DNA of 64,000 nucleotides from Saturnia japonica (Eukaryota; Arthropoda; Insecta; Lepidoptera; Saturniidae). The first letter of the stretch is position 1. Each line of letters starts with the position of its first letter. The stretch is taken from assembly GCA_033032175.1 (NCBI GenBank), contig CM065313.1, forward strand, positions 15,291,327 to 15,355,326, written 5' to 3'. Both the position numbers and the translations under genes were made by a program. Below, piece after piece: positions 11,950-26,008 of this stretch. Under the pieces are notes generated by a model. That model saw nothing but the letters and a program-made list of their open reading frames with translations. It was not told the DNA's origin and searched no databases.

Positions 11950-14900
11950 TATTTATTGCGATGTGTTAAAAAGTTCGAATTCCACTTTTACAAAGTACTA
12001 ATGGATTATCTACGCAATACGTATTCACTAAAGTTGTTTTTATTTTATATTTGCATGTAATATAATATATAATTGTTTTTATCTTATTATAAAATGTCAA
12101 TATTATATTAGAATATAATATAACACGTTTTAGAATATCCTTTTATCTTTCGTATTTGTTCCATAGTTTGGCTTCTACTTTTTAATTCTTTTAGCTCTTA
12201 GTTAATAATTTTTATATAGGTACGACAACAAAACACAATATATTGTTCATATTTATTAAAAATTATGCCCTGTTGTAGGAACATGTCAGATATTATATTA
12301 TTAACAGTTCATATATATTAATTTGTCTTTACTATAAATTAAATCATACAAAACCGAATTAAACAACAAATAATTATTAAACTATTAAAAATCTTACATC
12401 TTTTGAGTTTTGTTCATCTTTACTGATATTTTCCAAAATATTTTTCATAAATGTAATTTGAGCTGTACTTTAATTTCAAATAGAATTATGACATGATAGA
12501 ATTTCCTTGGATATATAGGTACAATATATATCTTATAAATAAAATATCAAATGAAACTAACAACCCCAGTTGTATGTCATTTTAAACAACCCACCCGCTT
12601 AATTTTATTGTGATTGTATTTAAACTTTCCCATAAATTAAGTTATCAACAAAGATTAATTATGGACGGATTAAGGACCTTCCTAGATTCATTACTTCATA
12701 AATCTTTTCAGAGTGCTGAATCATCAACAACGTATATTATCAACAATTTAATAAAAATACTAGATAATATAATGTACTAATATAAAAATATATACCGGCT
12801 GATAAACTAAAATATCCTTGAATCATTTGAACTTGAACTTCTCAAAATTTCCCTCATTACTCATACATATCATACTCAAGACGTAACATTTGTGTGTATT
12901 TTATGTTGTCTCAAAGAGGATCTAAGTAAGTCTTTTGTAATTACGAATAAATGACACATTTTCTGCAGTTTATTTGCATTATGCAGCGAGACTAGTAAGA
13001 ATAAACATAACTAATAATAATTAATCCTTTCATTATACAGTGAGAAAAGTAAACCTGGTCTACTAATTTAGTTGAACATAATTTTACTATCGGAAAATAA
13101 GTATTTAAAAATAAATTTGTTATTTTTGTATTGTATTTTAATTTTATCCTATAAAATCAGTATGTTTCTTTTGTTTCGCATTCCTTATCATGCGTGTAAC
13201 ACTCAAAAGTATATTGATAAACCTTTACGCTTGCTCCTTTCCGACTTTTCCATTTTTTTCGTTTTGCTAACAAAATATTATACGTTGCGAAGGTTTCCGC
13301 CTCTAAGTAATCAAATCTCCGGTAATCCTACGTACATATTTCTTTATTTAAGTAAACATTAATCGTTACCGTTTGGGGTAAGTAATCATTTTTAAAACAA
13401 TAAAAAAATCTCTAATTTAAAAATCACAATAAGGAATTTTAATCTAACGAACAAAGTTGACCTCTTTAAATCCCGTTCGGTTATGGATTGATGAGGCGAT
13501 AGCTAAATGCAAATATTTCCACCCTCGCCGAAATTGTATTTCGCTAAATCATTTTACTTAAATATTCCATCACCCTTCAGGCGTACTTATACATTTATAT
13601 AATCTAGGGTCTTTAGGAAACCAAAATATTATACCTTAGTTTGCTACTACTAAATATAGTTACTTGATTTACCGTTATTTGTATATCAAATAAGTAATCT
13701 GTGATACACATAAAATATATTTATAGCATAAAAAATAAATTTAAAACAGTTTTAGATAGAGAAGAGACCGCTCCTTTGTTGGTGGTATTGACTTATAAAA
13801 AAACACCACCCTATCAAGTTTAAAAACAACCTTGACCTTGCTAACAGGTAGGAACGTGAAAAAGCACCTTGTATATTAATTATGACCTTGAAACGATTTA
13901 TTTTCCATAAACAAATAATATGGAAACATGTATATCTATATATCATCTTTATATAAACAATTTTCTAAAGTTGATAAATCAATAATGACGTATTCTTTTA
14001 GAAATTTCTATCAAAGTGTCTTATACACATCACTTTTTATAAATTGATTCAAATATGTATAAAATATCTTTAAGTGAAATATATCTTTTATCAGATTTAA
14101 CTTTATTAAACAATGTTATATTATTTGATTAAGCTATAACTAAATATCCATTAATAAAATACTGATACGCATTACCTACCCGAAATGAAAAATATTTTAT
14201 TAGATTAAAATAAAAAAACAATAAAAGCGTAAAATATAATTAAAAAATAATATTCAATTATAAAACCCAATTGAATTGCAGAAAATCTTTTCAAAATTTT
14301 AACACTATTACAATCAGGACCATGGATGTAAGTATAAATGAAATTTATGATAAGGGCTACTTAAAATGCAAAAATTTGAATTTATTTTATGAAACGTTTT
14401 TTTTCCTTCAGCGTATTATTATTTATAGCACATGAAAATTTATGTTTGTACGGTGTCATAAACCAATTTAATCGATATCAAAACGTTCTAATAAGAATTT
14501 TTCTCTCATTCCTTTGTCCAATTAAAATTTTAAATTCACCGAGCGTTGGCGTAAAAGTAACTGCCGTAAAATAAACATTCACACGTTGGCTCGTAAAAGC
14601 GTTTTCAGCTTTAGTTTACTTGCATGATTCTCATCATGGGCTCTGCACGGTTTACGAAGCTTTTATGTACGGTGACCACACGTTTTATTTTACATTATAG
14701 TTATTACCCGATAATAGTTGGACCCGTTGATTGTGAACGGACACTAATAATTTTAAATTTTTGAAGTTATGTCTATTAAACAGGTAAAATCATGATACTA
14801 CGACTTAAAAAATTTGAATTTTCAAGGGCTAATTTGTTTCTGACATTCATCGGCCGCTATTGCGGCCTGTTTGCTTCGGTCACTCGGTTCGTCCGTTATG

Positions 14901-15554
14901 ATCATAGTTTCAACCTAACTTAACTAATCCAGTTACTTTACAGACCTACGAAAATGTAACTGCTAGATTGCAAATTTTAGTATTCATTCAAACTTACCGA
15001 TGGTTTACATTTTGAATAGATTGTTTATAAACTAATGATTCGTACAATTATCCGATGACATAAAGACATCGTGACGATTTCATTAGCAATCATCTATATG
15101 TCACGTTAAAGGTTATAAATAATCGTTATTTATTAAATAATTGAACTCTCTATTTCTTTCATAGAACAGTTAACTGTTTATCATTACTTTAGAACTTTAT
15201 AATAAAATCATTTATTAATTTTGTCACCCACTAGTATTATTATTACATACTAATATTTTAGAAACCTAATTTTACATCTGCAAGAGCTTCAAAATAATTT
15301 TGAGATTGAAAAGTGTTTTTTCGGAAGGTAAATTAATCAAGTTCCGAGGATTTTGATTTATGTATGAAATAGTATTTTCAAGTCGAAATAAAATTTTGGT
15401 CACCTTACTAATACTATATTAGGAGAAAATAGCGCAGACATAGCTTTCGTCGACAATTCATTTGAGATAGAACATCACACTGTAATATAATAGTTGCTTA
15501 CCATGTGCGCGTATTGGGATAAAACAAACATTATTTGTGTTCACGACCTCATTT
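11950..15554. other. AT-rich DNA, no gene recognised
   Basis: Open frames such as 13072-13362 are hydrophobic translations of AT-rich DNA without recognisable motifs. Confidence 0.45.
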
Positions 15555-16190
15555 ATATGTAACTAGCTGTGCCCACGGTTTCACCCGTGTTAATTTTATC
15601 CGACAAACACCGAGTCGTCAATGGACCCGTGTAGCCTATCACAATAAAATTGTTCTTCCCGCAAGTGCAAATTATTTTAATTTTTCATCATCTCCTAAAC
15701 TGTATGTCCAAATAACATGCTATAGAGCAAAATTTAACTTCACAAAATTGTCTTTAAAACGAAATAACTTTTGTTCGTAAGGATTAATAGGCGATGACTA
15801 AAAATAAAGTTCATAAATCACTTTCTAATTTACAAAGCATGTTTATCACAAAATACCTTATTGTGCCAAGAGATAGGCATATGCTATCGCGAACTTTTTT
15901 AGATATACTAAAGACCAATATTTTTGTAGAATATTGTATTTACGTATCATTAACCATTACATCAGCACACGCGTATACAACAGTTCGGAAAAGCTGCCAC
16001 TTCTGACATACTTAACAAAAATCAATATTTAAGGCTAGCTGAGAGTTATAGCCTAATGTTAGGTAGCCTATATTATTCCTCATAAGTATAAGGCTATCAT
16101 ATACAAATATAAAAAATATCCGACTGGTAGTTCTAGAGATTAGTGTGTTTAAACAAACAAACAAAAAATCTTTTTGGCTTTATTATATTA
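15555..16190. repeat. Dispersed lepidopteran-type repeat, copy 2
   Basis: It begins 'ctagctgtgcccacggtttc' and aligns with 8330-8995, sharing 'gagataggcatatg.tatcgc', 'gtatttacgtatc' and 'ttaacaaaaatcaatattta', and ends 'ggctttattatatta'. No coding capacity is recognisable. Confidence 0.65.
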
Positions 16191-18629
16191 CTAAATATTA
16201 ATAATAGTTAGGTTATAAATCCACAAATTCCAGATATCAGATAAAATAAACACACAGGTCTTAATTTAACATTAAATATTACTGTAATTCATATAAATAT
16301 ACTATTTATTTAATTCAAAAATTAATAGTTATGACATTGTATAATAATATAAACAATATTAATTATCAGACTATTCAGACTATTGGGAATTTTGATTATT
16401 TAAATTATATATACTTCTAAAACTGTAAAAAAATATTGAAAATGCGCCTAATAACAAAATAAAATATAATTAGAAATATCTAGATTTTACAGTGTCCGTG
16501 CAAAAAAATTGACGTCAATTTTTACCTCTTCCATGTTCATTGTTTCAGATAGATAATGCGCGATAATGAAATCAAAATTATACGTGTTCTGTTGTTATAG
16601 TATTAAAAAATACCTCTTTTTATATAAAAATGATATTATTTATAAGTAGAGAAAAAATTATACACATTTCAACTTAAAAAACTACTAAATAAATTAATTG
16701 AAAGACTATAGGTACAGTTTCTCATAGGAATATCCTAATGAAAGATTTAGCTAGCATACTCCATTTAAACAGCTTACATATCAACACTCCAATAAACAAT
16801 GTACTCGAAATACCTTCTTGGAAGTTTCATACGTGTCCATTAGGCAAGAAACATCAGGAAATTGGAGCGTGCGACTTTCGTGGCTTATTATGGGAAAGCT
16901 TCGGTTGACGGACTTGTTTTTATACGACGTACTCGTTTATGTAAGTAAATAATCGAGTGATTGTTACATTAATCATATCAAATTCTATAAATAATAATTT
17001 ATTATTATAGGTACAAATAAATAATTATAAACATTAACGATTAAAAATTCTATATGCCTAAGTACTTATTTAAAACACTGTCCAAAAATTTGTGATGGTC
17101 GGAAGTTCCGAGTTAGAGCACTTCTAGGGGTATCCGAATCACCGCCGATGTTCTGCGATTTTTCATTGTTTTCCAGTTATTAATTAATCTTTAATTTACA
17201 AGACGTTTTGGTCGCAGAGGTATGAATTATTGAAGTATAATAATATACTTGGTTTTAATTACTTTTAAATTGAACCAACAAGACAAAAATAACCGGAGTT
17301 TATTTAGCCGTAAAAATATCTAGTGTTTGGCTGTTTGCAATTTAAGCCTAGTAAAATCAGTTTCCTTGTTAGCATTTATTCCCAAGCAAACCGATATAAA
17401 AATATAAACAACAATTAAGTTTTTAATTTTTCGATGTGTCAAAGTCGTTTAACATGAACGCACAACAGTATAAAGGCTTCTGAAACGCCGAAATCGTTTT
17501 TATTTGTGCCTTTATCAATATTTTCACGCTATGCACTAATATATTTACCTTAACTATTATGATTAAAAATTTCAATTATTATTAGGATTATTTACTAAAC
17601 TATGAAATAATAAATTAATAATCATACAAGTATAGTGCGGTAGCGTAAGCAATTATTATTTCCACGGGTAGAGAGAGATACATGGCAGTTCTGTATGGCA
17701 GTTACTCGCTGGCATTACCTGCCTACTGAGGGTTATTATTAATATAAAGTACAATATAATAACAGCTATTTATGTATTTAATATATAGGTCATAAGCGTT
17801 TTATTATCGCATACTTAGTACCTACATGTCACAACACACCATAAGCCCCCTACAGCAATTATATTGTTAGTGTCTACTTTTTCTCAAGGACGGAAGCGAA
17901 TCTTTGGCAATACCCTATTTAAAAAACTAGTTATTATTGGAGATTTATAAAAATGAACAAATAACAAACTTTTAATATTAATTTTAATAAAATTATACAT
18001 GTCCTTGTATTTTTATATTAGTGGTCGGTCACGTGACATATGTACAGCATAATTTGCACATTTATTGGTTTTCCAACCGTACATATTTTTTTTATAAAGT
18101 TTCATGCAAAAACGAAGCGAGATGCCAATTTGACAGTTAACTTCTTATTTGAAACGCTTAGTCCACTTAATTACATTTGATTGTGGTATTTAAACCTGTT
18201 CAATAGGCCTTGTAAACGTAACAAAAAGATACGCCTTGTATAGAATGTAACAATAAAAAGTGTCAAACTCGTTAAACTTAAGGACATACCTAAACAAAAG
18301 CCAGTACTATTCGACCGCACACCAAATGGCGTAATTAAAAAGAGTACCTGACACACCCGTGAGTTCCAAGGACTTCCTTTTCTCAAACTGACGTTTATCT
18401 CAGCTGAGGAAAATTTTCCACTTTATTACTTTTCCCTTTTTTCTTATTAGATCGCTTTTTATTATCTTTATTTATAAATTCACCAATCAAGAAACAAAAT
18501 GGCCGTGAAAATGTTTACGTATTAATGTTAATAAATCCGTAGTTCTGTCAGTACTTTTAACATTTTTCCAAAATTTCCCGATAGGCAGACGATCGATACT
18601 GATCACGAATTTGCCATTAAATTTTTTTT
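16191..18629. other. AT-rich DNA, no gene recognised
   Basis: Nothing recognisable on either strand; the frame at 18171-18386 (minus) has no resemblance to a family. Confidence 0.4.
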
Positions 18630-18760
18630 TGTCTCGGTCTGTTTGGTTGTCCGAATTTAATTCAAAAACGGCTTGACGGATTCTTGCTTCTACGCGGGAT
18701 GTTTATACCATCAGATAATGTATAGGGTATAAGAAATTTTTATATTACATTTAAAAAAAA
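18630..18760. repeat. Lepidopteran repeat remnant
   Basis: 'cggcttgacggattcttgct' and its surroundings follow the common 'cggctgaacggattt' type of dispersed repeat, also seen at 21990, 49870 and 62680. Confidence 0.4.
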
Positions 18761-19144
18761 ACTGTTTTTTTTTTCCTTTTGTTTTGTATAAATTTTGTAC
18801 ACGGAAAGTATAAGTCATTCTATAAATGATAAGTTATGAGAATTTTTAATATAACTTTTAAGAATAGTAAAAAAAGAATTTCCGAAATTTTCAAATTTCA
18901 TTAATTCCTAACCAACTTTGATGAAATTTTGTATACTTACAGGAAGTCTAAGTATTTACACAATTAATGGGCTATAATAATTGTCAATATTACTTCTAGA
19001 AATAAAAAAAAGGTTCAAAATTTTTTGTCTTCATCAATTCTCAACCGATTCTGATCAAATTTTTTAGACGGTAAGCACACATAATACTATAATTGAGAGG
19101 CTATAAGAATCGTTATTAATGCATTAGAAATTGTAGATTTGTTG

Positions 19145-19250
19145 ATTTATAGACACGGGGCAACAGTGTACGGCCTGCCTGATTGTAGTAAGCAGTTACC
19201 ATAACCTATGGACGCTTGTAACACCATATATGTCACTAACGCGTTGCAGT
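19145..19250 (-). repeat. LINE 3'-tail remnant, minus strand
   Basis: The reverse complement reads 'gcaacgcgttag ... gcgtccataggttatggtaa ... gcttac', the same family as the plus-strand tail at 31965-32100. Confidence 0.5.
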
Positions 19251-20189
19251 GCAGACCTTGAACCTTGAACACAAGGTTATTTGGCTGTGATCTTCTGTAG
19301 GATTGAGGCATTTGACCAGTTGGATTGCCCCAAGTAGAAGAAATCTTCTAAGATATTTCTCTGTGATAAATCCTTCCTCTTCATTCATATAGATCTTTTT
19401 AATCAACTTGAATAAAGACTGGAGTTACTCGATTCGAATGTATATTTTTTTATCGACTTTCAGTCATAACTTCTTTGTTTGTGAACCAATATGGATGATT
19501 TATTTTTGTTAGCTAGGGAATACCTCAAGGCCAGGGAACTCTTCAAAATCATTGTAGTTGTTTTATTTTTGTTAAAATTTGTCTTGTTTAGTTATATATA
19601 AAATTCCAAATTCCAATATTAGCTACAAAAAATCAAGACTTATGCAATAGGTATATTTAATCATTATCTCTACATTTCTATTCTCGTTTACATTACGTAA
19701 TAGAGAAATTTGTTAGTTTTCTTAACATTGTACTCAAAGAATTTTACTACATCTGTAGGCCGTTTTAACAGAAACTTCACCTTGATCTGTACAAGAAAAC
19801 AAAATACTCTACGTTAGAAATAAAGTTTACGATCTTACAGCACGATTTCTTAAGTAAATTCTCATGTAGGTATAATCAATTTTCAATAGGTTTTCGTGGT
19901 TCGTAACGCAACAAAAGGGATTTGGTAATATCTACCTAAATATTAAGGCAATGATAGATCCGGACAATGTACGAACGTAACTTTTTGGAAAGTAGGCACA
20001 GTTTAGCAGAATAGCACAGAAAGTATTGTTTAGTTATTTTTTTCTAATATGTTCTTGTAATGTAAAACTTACTACATTCATTACAACAAAATACCCGGAA
20101 TTTTATTTTTATGAATTTAAGTGAACTTCAGAATTTGAGAACGCAAACTATCTATTAATCTAATGTCTAATCTATCTATCTATACAAAT
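19251..20189. other. Unassigned DNA
   Basis: No gene or repeat recognised. Confidence 0.35.
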
Positions 20190-20705
20190 AAATAAATTTA
20201 AAGTATCTGTTTGTAATGTCAAAATAACAGCTTTTTATCCAATACATATGAAAGTAATTACAAGTACATAAAAAACAAATTTTAAAATTTTTGTATGTCT
20301 ATCTGTCTGTTCCGGGTAATCTCCGAAACGGTTCTACGGATTTTCATGGGTCTTTCACTGACAGATAGCTGATATTATTGGAGTAACTTAGGTTACTTTT
20401 ATATTCGAAAAAGAATTAGGGTTCCGCGCAAATAAAAATACATTCGAAAAAACGACGATTTTGTAGATTATGCTGAGTAAACCATAAGATATGTATTAAA
20501 TTAATGTAATACATAATTGTAGAACTTAAAAAGACCTACAAAAAAGTGAGCGAGAGCACATGTCTGAGCATATGTTTATCTTCTAAGGTTCACCCACAAT
20601 AAGCATTTTTGTCTTTAAAATAACCGGGTAGCACGATACCCGCGTGTGCCCGATCGACGGCCGCGGCATTCTGTATAGTACAACGCAGCCGCAGGAAAAG
20701 CTAGT
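20190..20705. repeat. Dispersed repeat remnant
   Basis: This stretch has 'ctgtctgttccgggtaatct', 'gaaacggttctacggatttt' and a GC-rich end 'cgatacccgcgtgtgcccga' then 'gcaggaaaagctag'. The layout is that of common lepidopteran non-coding repeats. Confidence 0.45.
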
Positions 20706-21124
20706 TATAAGACCAATTTACAATAGGTGGCGTGCGAGTCGTTTCATTTCAAAGACAAAGGGAATGTCGTGGAATAGTACATAAAATACTTTTATCAAAT
20801 ATTTCACTAAAGTTTCATTTAACCACCAGCGAAGCTAGGTAACTACTAAGGTATTGTATAAAAGTGCCCAATGCCCATTATTCACAAGACCAAACTTAAG
20901 TAAACTTCCAAAAATAAAATGAAATTATAAATATTATACATTTCTTTAATATCACAATGAATCAAGCAATATAGGTACGTTATTATACGCGAGAATATTT
21001 ATTATCTACAATTTTAATAATACTTTCGTACCGAAAACGATAAAACTATATTGTTTTTAAATTCATTGTACGTAGCAACCTGACACGGGTTATTTAGACA
21101 TCTATTTTCTAAGCTGCATCTGAA

Positions 21125-21245
21125 TTTACTTGTCCCTGGGATGAAGGGCATGAGGCACGGCGCGGCGTGTGGCCATGTAAGTCACGAAAGCAGGTCAGTG
21201 CCAGGCCAGCCTTGGCCCATAAGGGGCCGCGGTCCGTACCTGTTG
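21125..21245. other. GC-rich block, possible exon
   Basis: A 120-bp GC-rich patch lies in AT-rich DNA. On the minus strand it is bounded by acceptor-like 'atatatcaacag|gt' and donor-like 'gacaa|gtaaat', with one open frame between. On the plus strand a 58-codon ATG frame runs from 21141. Neither translation resembles a family I know, and the polypyrimidine tract is weak. Confidence 0.25.
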
Positions 21246-21929
21246 ATATATATTTCAATCCGAACTGAGGATAGCCTTTGTGTGTTGTTTGTTATGCGGA
21301 TCGGTGAACGTTTATTTTAACACTTATGAGAAAATTTTCGTTTAGAAATATTTTTTATTGATTAAATTTAATTACTACAGGGTAAAATAAACTTTTTTGT
21401 AATATTTATGGTTGGGTTTTCGCTAGGATCTTGTTTTCTCAATTCAGTCGTAGATTTAGAATTTGTGATCACCTGATGTTTAGTGACGATGTGTCCTAAG
21501 ATACCATTTTACGCTAAGTCTGAAGAGATTGGCTCTCAAATGTAATAGTCCGGGAACTAAGGGACCTTTTTCATGAGTAGCAATATACATAGTAGGACAT
21601 GATTTTGATAATAGTTTAGATATTGCTTAATGATAAACCGAGCGTCAGACCGCGCGACCTCGCTTAGTTGTGGTGTAGGAGGCTGACGAAGAAGTAAATA
21701 AATATTATCGAAATTGTAGCAGTATACATGCTACAAATTATCACATTACTTATTTATAATTTTAATTTAAGAAAAAACCCGTCCGATCTCGATACGCTGA
21801 TAAAATCGTCGTCAGTTATGTATAAGTAGTCGTCGGAAAATTATAAAAATGAAGTAGTAGTATACAATCAGAAATTGATTGTGGTTATTATTTATGATTT
21901 ATATAACAAGAAAAATATCGTTAGACTGC
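21246..21929. other. Unassigned DNA
   Basis: No gene or clear repeat recognised. Confidence 0.35.
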
Positions 21930-22440
21930 ATCCTACTAATATAATAAATGTGAAAGTGTGTATGTTTGGATGTTTGTTACTCAATCACGCAAAAACGGCT
22001 GAACGGATTTGAATGAAATTTAGCACACAAATATCCTATAAACTGAAATAACACATAAGGTACTTTTTATCCCGGTAAAAGTCATAGTTTAACCAGTGTT
22101 ATCCTACAAATATAATAAATGCAAATTTTGTATATTTGTTGTTTGTACTGTTGTAAGTTTTATTGGGACGGTTAATGTGTTGGCTTCATATTGGCATATA
22201 CCTAATGACAATACCACACAAACAGTGATAAACCCATGTATGATTTTCTTTTGGTTTGTCGTGTTCTGAAATCAGTTGGTGCATATACACTAATATAGCT
22301 GGGTGATAGGGTTCGTGTCCACCATAAACATTGTGACAATCCCATCCATGATTTTCTTTTGGTTGGTCGTGTTCCGAGATCTATCTGTGTATATCCAATA
22401 ATAAGCAGACGAAGTCGCGGGTACCAACTAGTATATAATA
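21930..22440. repeat. Abundant lepidopteran dispersed repeat
   Basis: It starts 'ctactaatataataaatgtg', continues with 'cgcaaaaacggctgaacgga' and 'taaggtactttttatcccgg', and ends 'gacgaagtcgcgggtaccaa'. This is the standard layout of one of the commonest lepidopteran repeats. An internal block beginning 'gattttcttttggttt' is present twice (about 22235 and 22350). Confidence 0.7.
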
Positions 22441-23929
22441 AGGCTTAAAATTTCGTCAGTCGGGCCTGTAGAGTGTAGCGCAACGTTCAAAAGCATTGAG
22501 CGCACGGCGTTGATGCTATGCTATGATTTCTTCACGATGTTATCCTTCTTTTTTACCAGTATTGTCAATTTTTGTTCTCTTTAGTTTCAGCTGCAGAATG
22601 TTAATTTTTGAATAATAATAATATATTTATATTTTGTCCATTAAACAGTTAATATTTCGCAATAACTTCAAATTTATTGTGAAATCCAAGAACTTATTCA
22701 GTCAATATTTAACTTCACGATCTAACTCAATTTCTCATAACAACATCAATACTTGGTTAAGTTCGTTCAAGTTTCTAGCAAGTCTTTAGGGACGTAAATA
22801 GATGTGGCTCATTAAAGGCTTTGTTAAAGTTTTCCTATAAATAACTATAGAGAAATTATAAGTTTACGGACGTTAAGAAAATTAAAAAAATCTTTAATTC
22901 CTTAGATACACAAACAAAAATCCCTATATTAAAATAATGCTCATATTTTTATGGCAAGTTTTAATTTGAACAGTATTTTTTTTGATCCTAAAATCAACAA
23001 TTAATACTTGTAAGAGAAACATGCGTACTTATTTCTTACATCACATAAAAGGCGCTTACGATCAAACGCAACATTAAAAGTCAAAACGGGAAGCACGGCA
23101 CGCGGTTGTGAATTAACCTTAAGGCAAAGTAGGCAATTTGCCCGGGACGACAAGGCATGAAATTTTCAAAGGGCAACGACGAATAAAAGAAAAAGGGTAT
23201 TGAGTAGTAAAACGTATATTACCAACATCGTCAATAGTTACATGAATCATAAAGCAACATTCCAAGAAAGATTCAGCGTAAAAGTAAGTATCGTCTATTA
23301 CCAAGCCGTTAAAACTTTACACACAATTTCCATCAAGACTTCAAACACATTGGTTTAATAAAAAGGTGTTGATTGACATAGTTCAAAACCGTTTGCACTC
23401 TGTAATGCACTGAGAATAGCAAATCCACACTTCTAGGTTAATGAGCTAAGTAAATTAACTCCTGTAAAGTGCTTTGTAAATATTTTTGGGAGTTTACTCC
23501 TTAAAATCGATTTTCATATTAGTCTCCGGTATGAAAATTTTATGAGGAGTGAAATTTATAAAAGCGTTAACAAGAAGCGTTACGTTTTTCTGCGCAACAT
23601 ACCTTGCACACCTTTCGCTTTATATACACATCATCTTGCTTTTAGATAAATTATTAACCACTCAATCAATCAATCATCAGGCAGTCAATCAATTACCTCT
23701 TTGCCTACTGCATATTCAAAGACAATCGTACTTAGGGAGTAAACTCCAGTCGTGCGTCGCATCGGAGCTGACACACACACACAAACTTTTTTTATGTATA
23801 GGGGTTAACGATCGTTATATCTTATGATCGATTTTCATAGTATAGTTAAATATGATAATCTATACGACATAATGTCAACGCACAGCCAATACTAGGACTA
23901 GGACCGTGAAAATTTACATGCGGCCTTTT
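22441..23929. other. Unassigned DNA
   Basis: Short frames only (23119-23304 minus, 23549-23827 plus), with no resemblance to families. Confidence 0.35.
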
Positions 23930-24125
23930 ACACTGTAGAGGAGCACTAAGGAAGGATTTTTGGAAATTCAACCCCTAAGCTAATGAAAAAGGGTATAAAA
24001 GTTTGTATGAAGATATGTCATTTTTGGAGATCTATCAAAATTGGTATTTATCAATTCTGTTAGAAAGTAAAAAGATGGAAAATCATTCAACAATGACGCG
24101 AGTGAAGCCGCGTGCAAAGGGAATT
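23930..24125. repeat. Dispersed repeat related to 32262-32400
   Basis: 'cactaaggaaggatttttgg' then 'aaattcaacccc' and 'caaaattggtattta' recur with small changes at 32266-32365. It ends in the border-like 'gcgagtgaagccgcgtg'. Confidence 0.5.
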
Positions 24126-24225
24126 ATTATTATAATACTGTAATACTAGTGTATTACAAGAATAATTAGAGTCATCATTTGAAAGAAAAGTTTTTATAAA
24201 TCTATAAAATAGTTTTATATTATAA

Positions 24226-24430
24226 CTAGCTGACTCCGTAGACTTTGTTTTGCCCTTTTTCAGCAGTCAACAACTTGAACGCAGCGCCACCTATTTTTCA
24301 GGGATAGCATATAAACCTTCTCCATAAAAAACACTCTTACTAACTACTTTTATGGTTATAGATCACACTATATAGCAATTTATCAATCTCACAATCCAAC
24401 ATCCATTTTTATATATAGTTATAGGAGATT
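24226..24430. repeat. Lepidopteran repeat remnant
   Basis: 'actagctgactccgtagact' then 'ttgttttgccc' is a degenerate form of the frequent 'ctagctgacccggcaaacgt' repeat start. Confidence 0.4.
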
Positions 24431-25033
24431 CTTGGTTATGAACGTGACATAATAATGTTTGTAATTACATAATCAAACCTTTGTCAAATGTAATTAAAAA
24501 AGCACAAGTATTCAAAATTAAGTTCTCAAAGCTATGTGTTCAGAAAACAATTTAAATTAAATTTCTAGTGGCAATTATCGGAAGGTTAATGGAAGTTCAT
24601 TCTGTTAATAAAACAAATAGGTTTAATCCCTCCATAATTCTGGTCTTTTAAATAAAATGGGAACAAATTAATATTACAACTAACTTTAAATTACTGGCCG
24701 TAAAATAAGTCGAGTTAAATGTTATCTTTTAGTAGAATCCTTTAGAATATTCATTATTCTCCGTGAAACTTTAATTAAAAATTAGATTTTTTAATAGCCT
24801 AAAAGAATGAATAGTACCAATATTTTCTAATTGTTTCTAGACGTATTAATATAGGTGGATATTTATATATTTGAGATATACAAACTTCACAGCACATTTT
24901 AGAAATTGTAAAATAATTAGAATATAATGTTAAAGTGCCAATTAAGAAGTAGTACATAAATTACATTTCATAATTATGCCTAACGATAACGATGTGTGTG
25001 TATGAATGTATTTAAAATATGTTTAATAAGTAA

Positions 25034-25065
<32 letters not shown>

Positions 25066-26008
25066 TTTGTGTATTATGTGTGATTATTATACAATTAACT
25101 TACTTCTATTTTTTTTACTCTTAAATTTTAGACACTTGTAATAAAATAAAGTAGCGAAAAAATTACGACTACCAAGACTACAATATTAATAAAAATCGCA
25201 ATTATATTTTTCAAACTTTACAATTTTCATTATTTTCATATCCATTTTTCACATTCTTTTGATGTAAAATCATTACGGTTCATGTTCACTTCGGCCGTGT
25301 CGTATTATGTGATCTTGCTATTCAGTTAGAGCGCAAAGTATATTTCAAGAATCAATAATAATAAAGTGTTACTTTTAAATATACAAATACATATATGAAA
25401 ATCAAGTTTGCCGTATAACAATAATAACAATGCGTATAATAATAATAACAATAATACGTTTAGAAGCATAAAATGAAAAACTGTTATTTCTTTGCATTTT
25501 CAATACAATTAGATTTTATAATACAAATACAATTAACACTAATTGCGATATGAACACTGCCGTGATATTGTATCGCATTTCGAATGTTTGGTTATGCTCG
25601 CGTTAATATATTGTATTACTCATGAGTGCAATATCTGTACATTTTATTTAAAAAAAAACTCAAATACCTTATATTATGTTTATCAACCGCCCATGCTCGA
25701 GACTTTGGTCTCGTTAATTGAAATAAAAAATTAATAATAATACAGGTGGGTATAATTTAACTTCCTAATTCCCTATGAGTGAAAGAATTTTCAGAATTGG
25801 ATCAGTGCTTCCCAAGGACACCTCCTACAAACATACAAACTTTACCTCTTTATAATAGCTGGTAGTATCTATAGATTGTTATATTGTGATCTAATTCGTT
25901 CATTGCTTTATTTATTTTGTAATTTGCATTTAATTTTAATGTTGTCTAATAAACATTTTGAATTAAAAATCATCTTTTGTTTACTTACGTTACGTTACTT
26001 TGCAGAAA
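24431..26008. other. AT-rich DNA with a microsatellite
   Basis: Apart from the GT/GA tract at 25033-25066 and a few trinucleotide AAT runs near 25430-25455, nothing is recognised. Confidence 0.4.
25033..25066. repeat. (GT)n(GA)n microsatellite
   Basis: An uninterrupted GT run passes directly into a GA run ('gtgtgtgtgtgagagagaga'). Confidence 0.9.

Noticed and set aside
11608..11969. Overlapping GC-rich open frames as protein-coding genes
   Set aside because: Open on both strands with no family resemblance, as expected from GC-rich composition alone.
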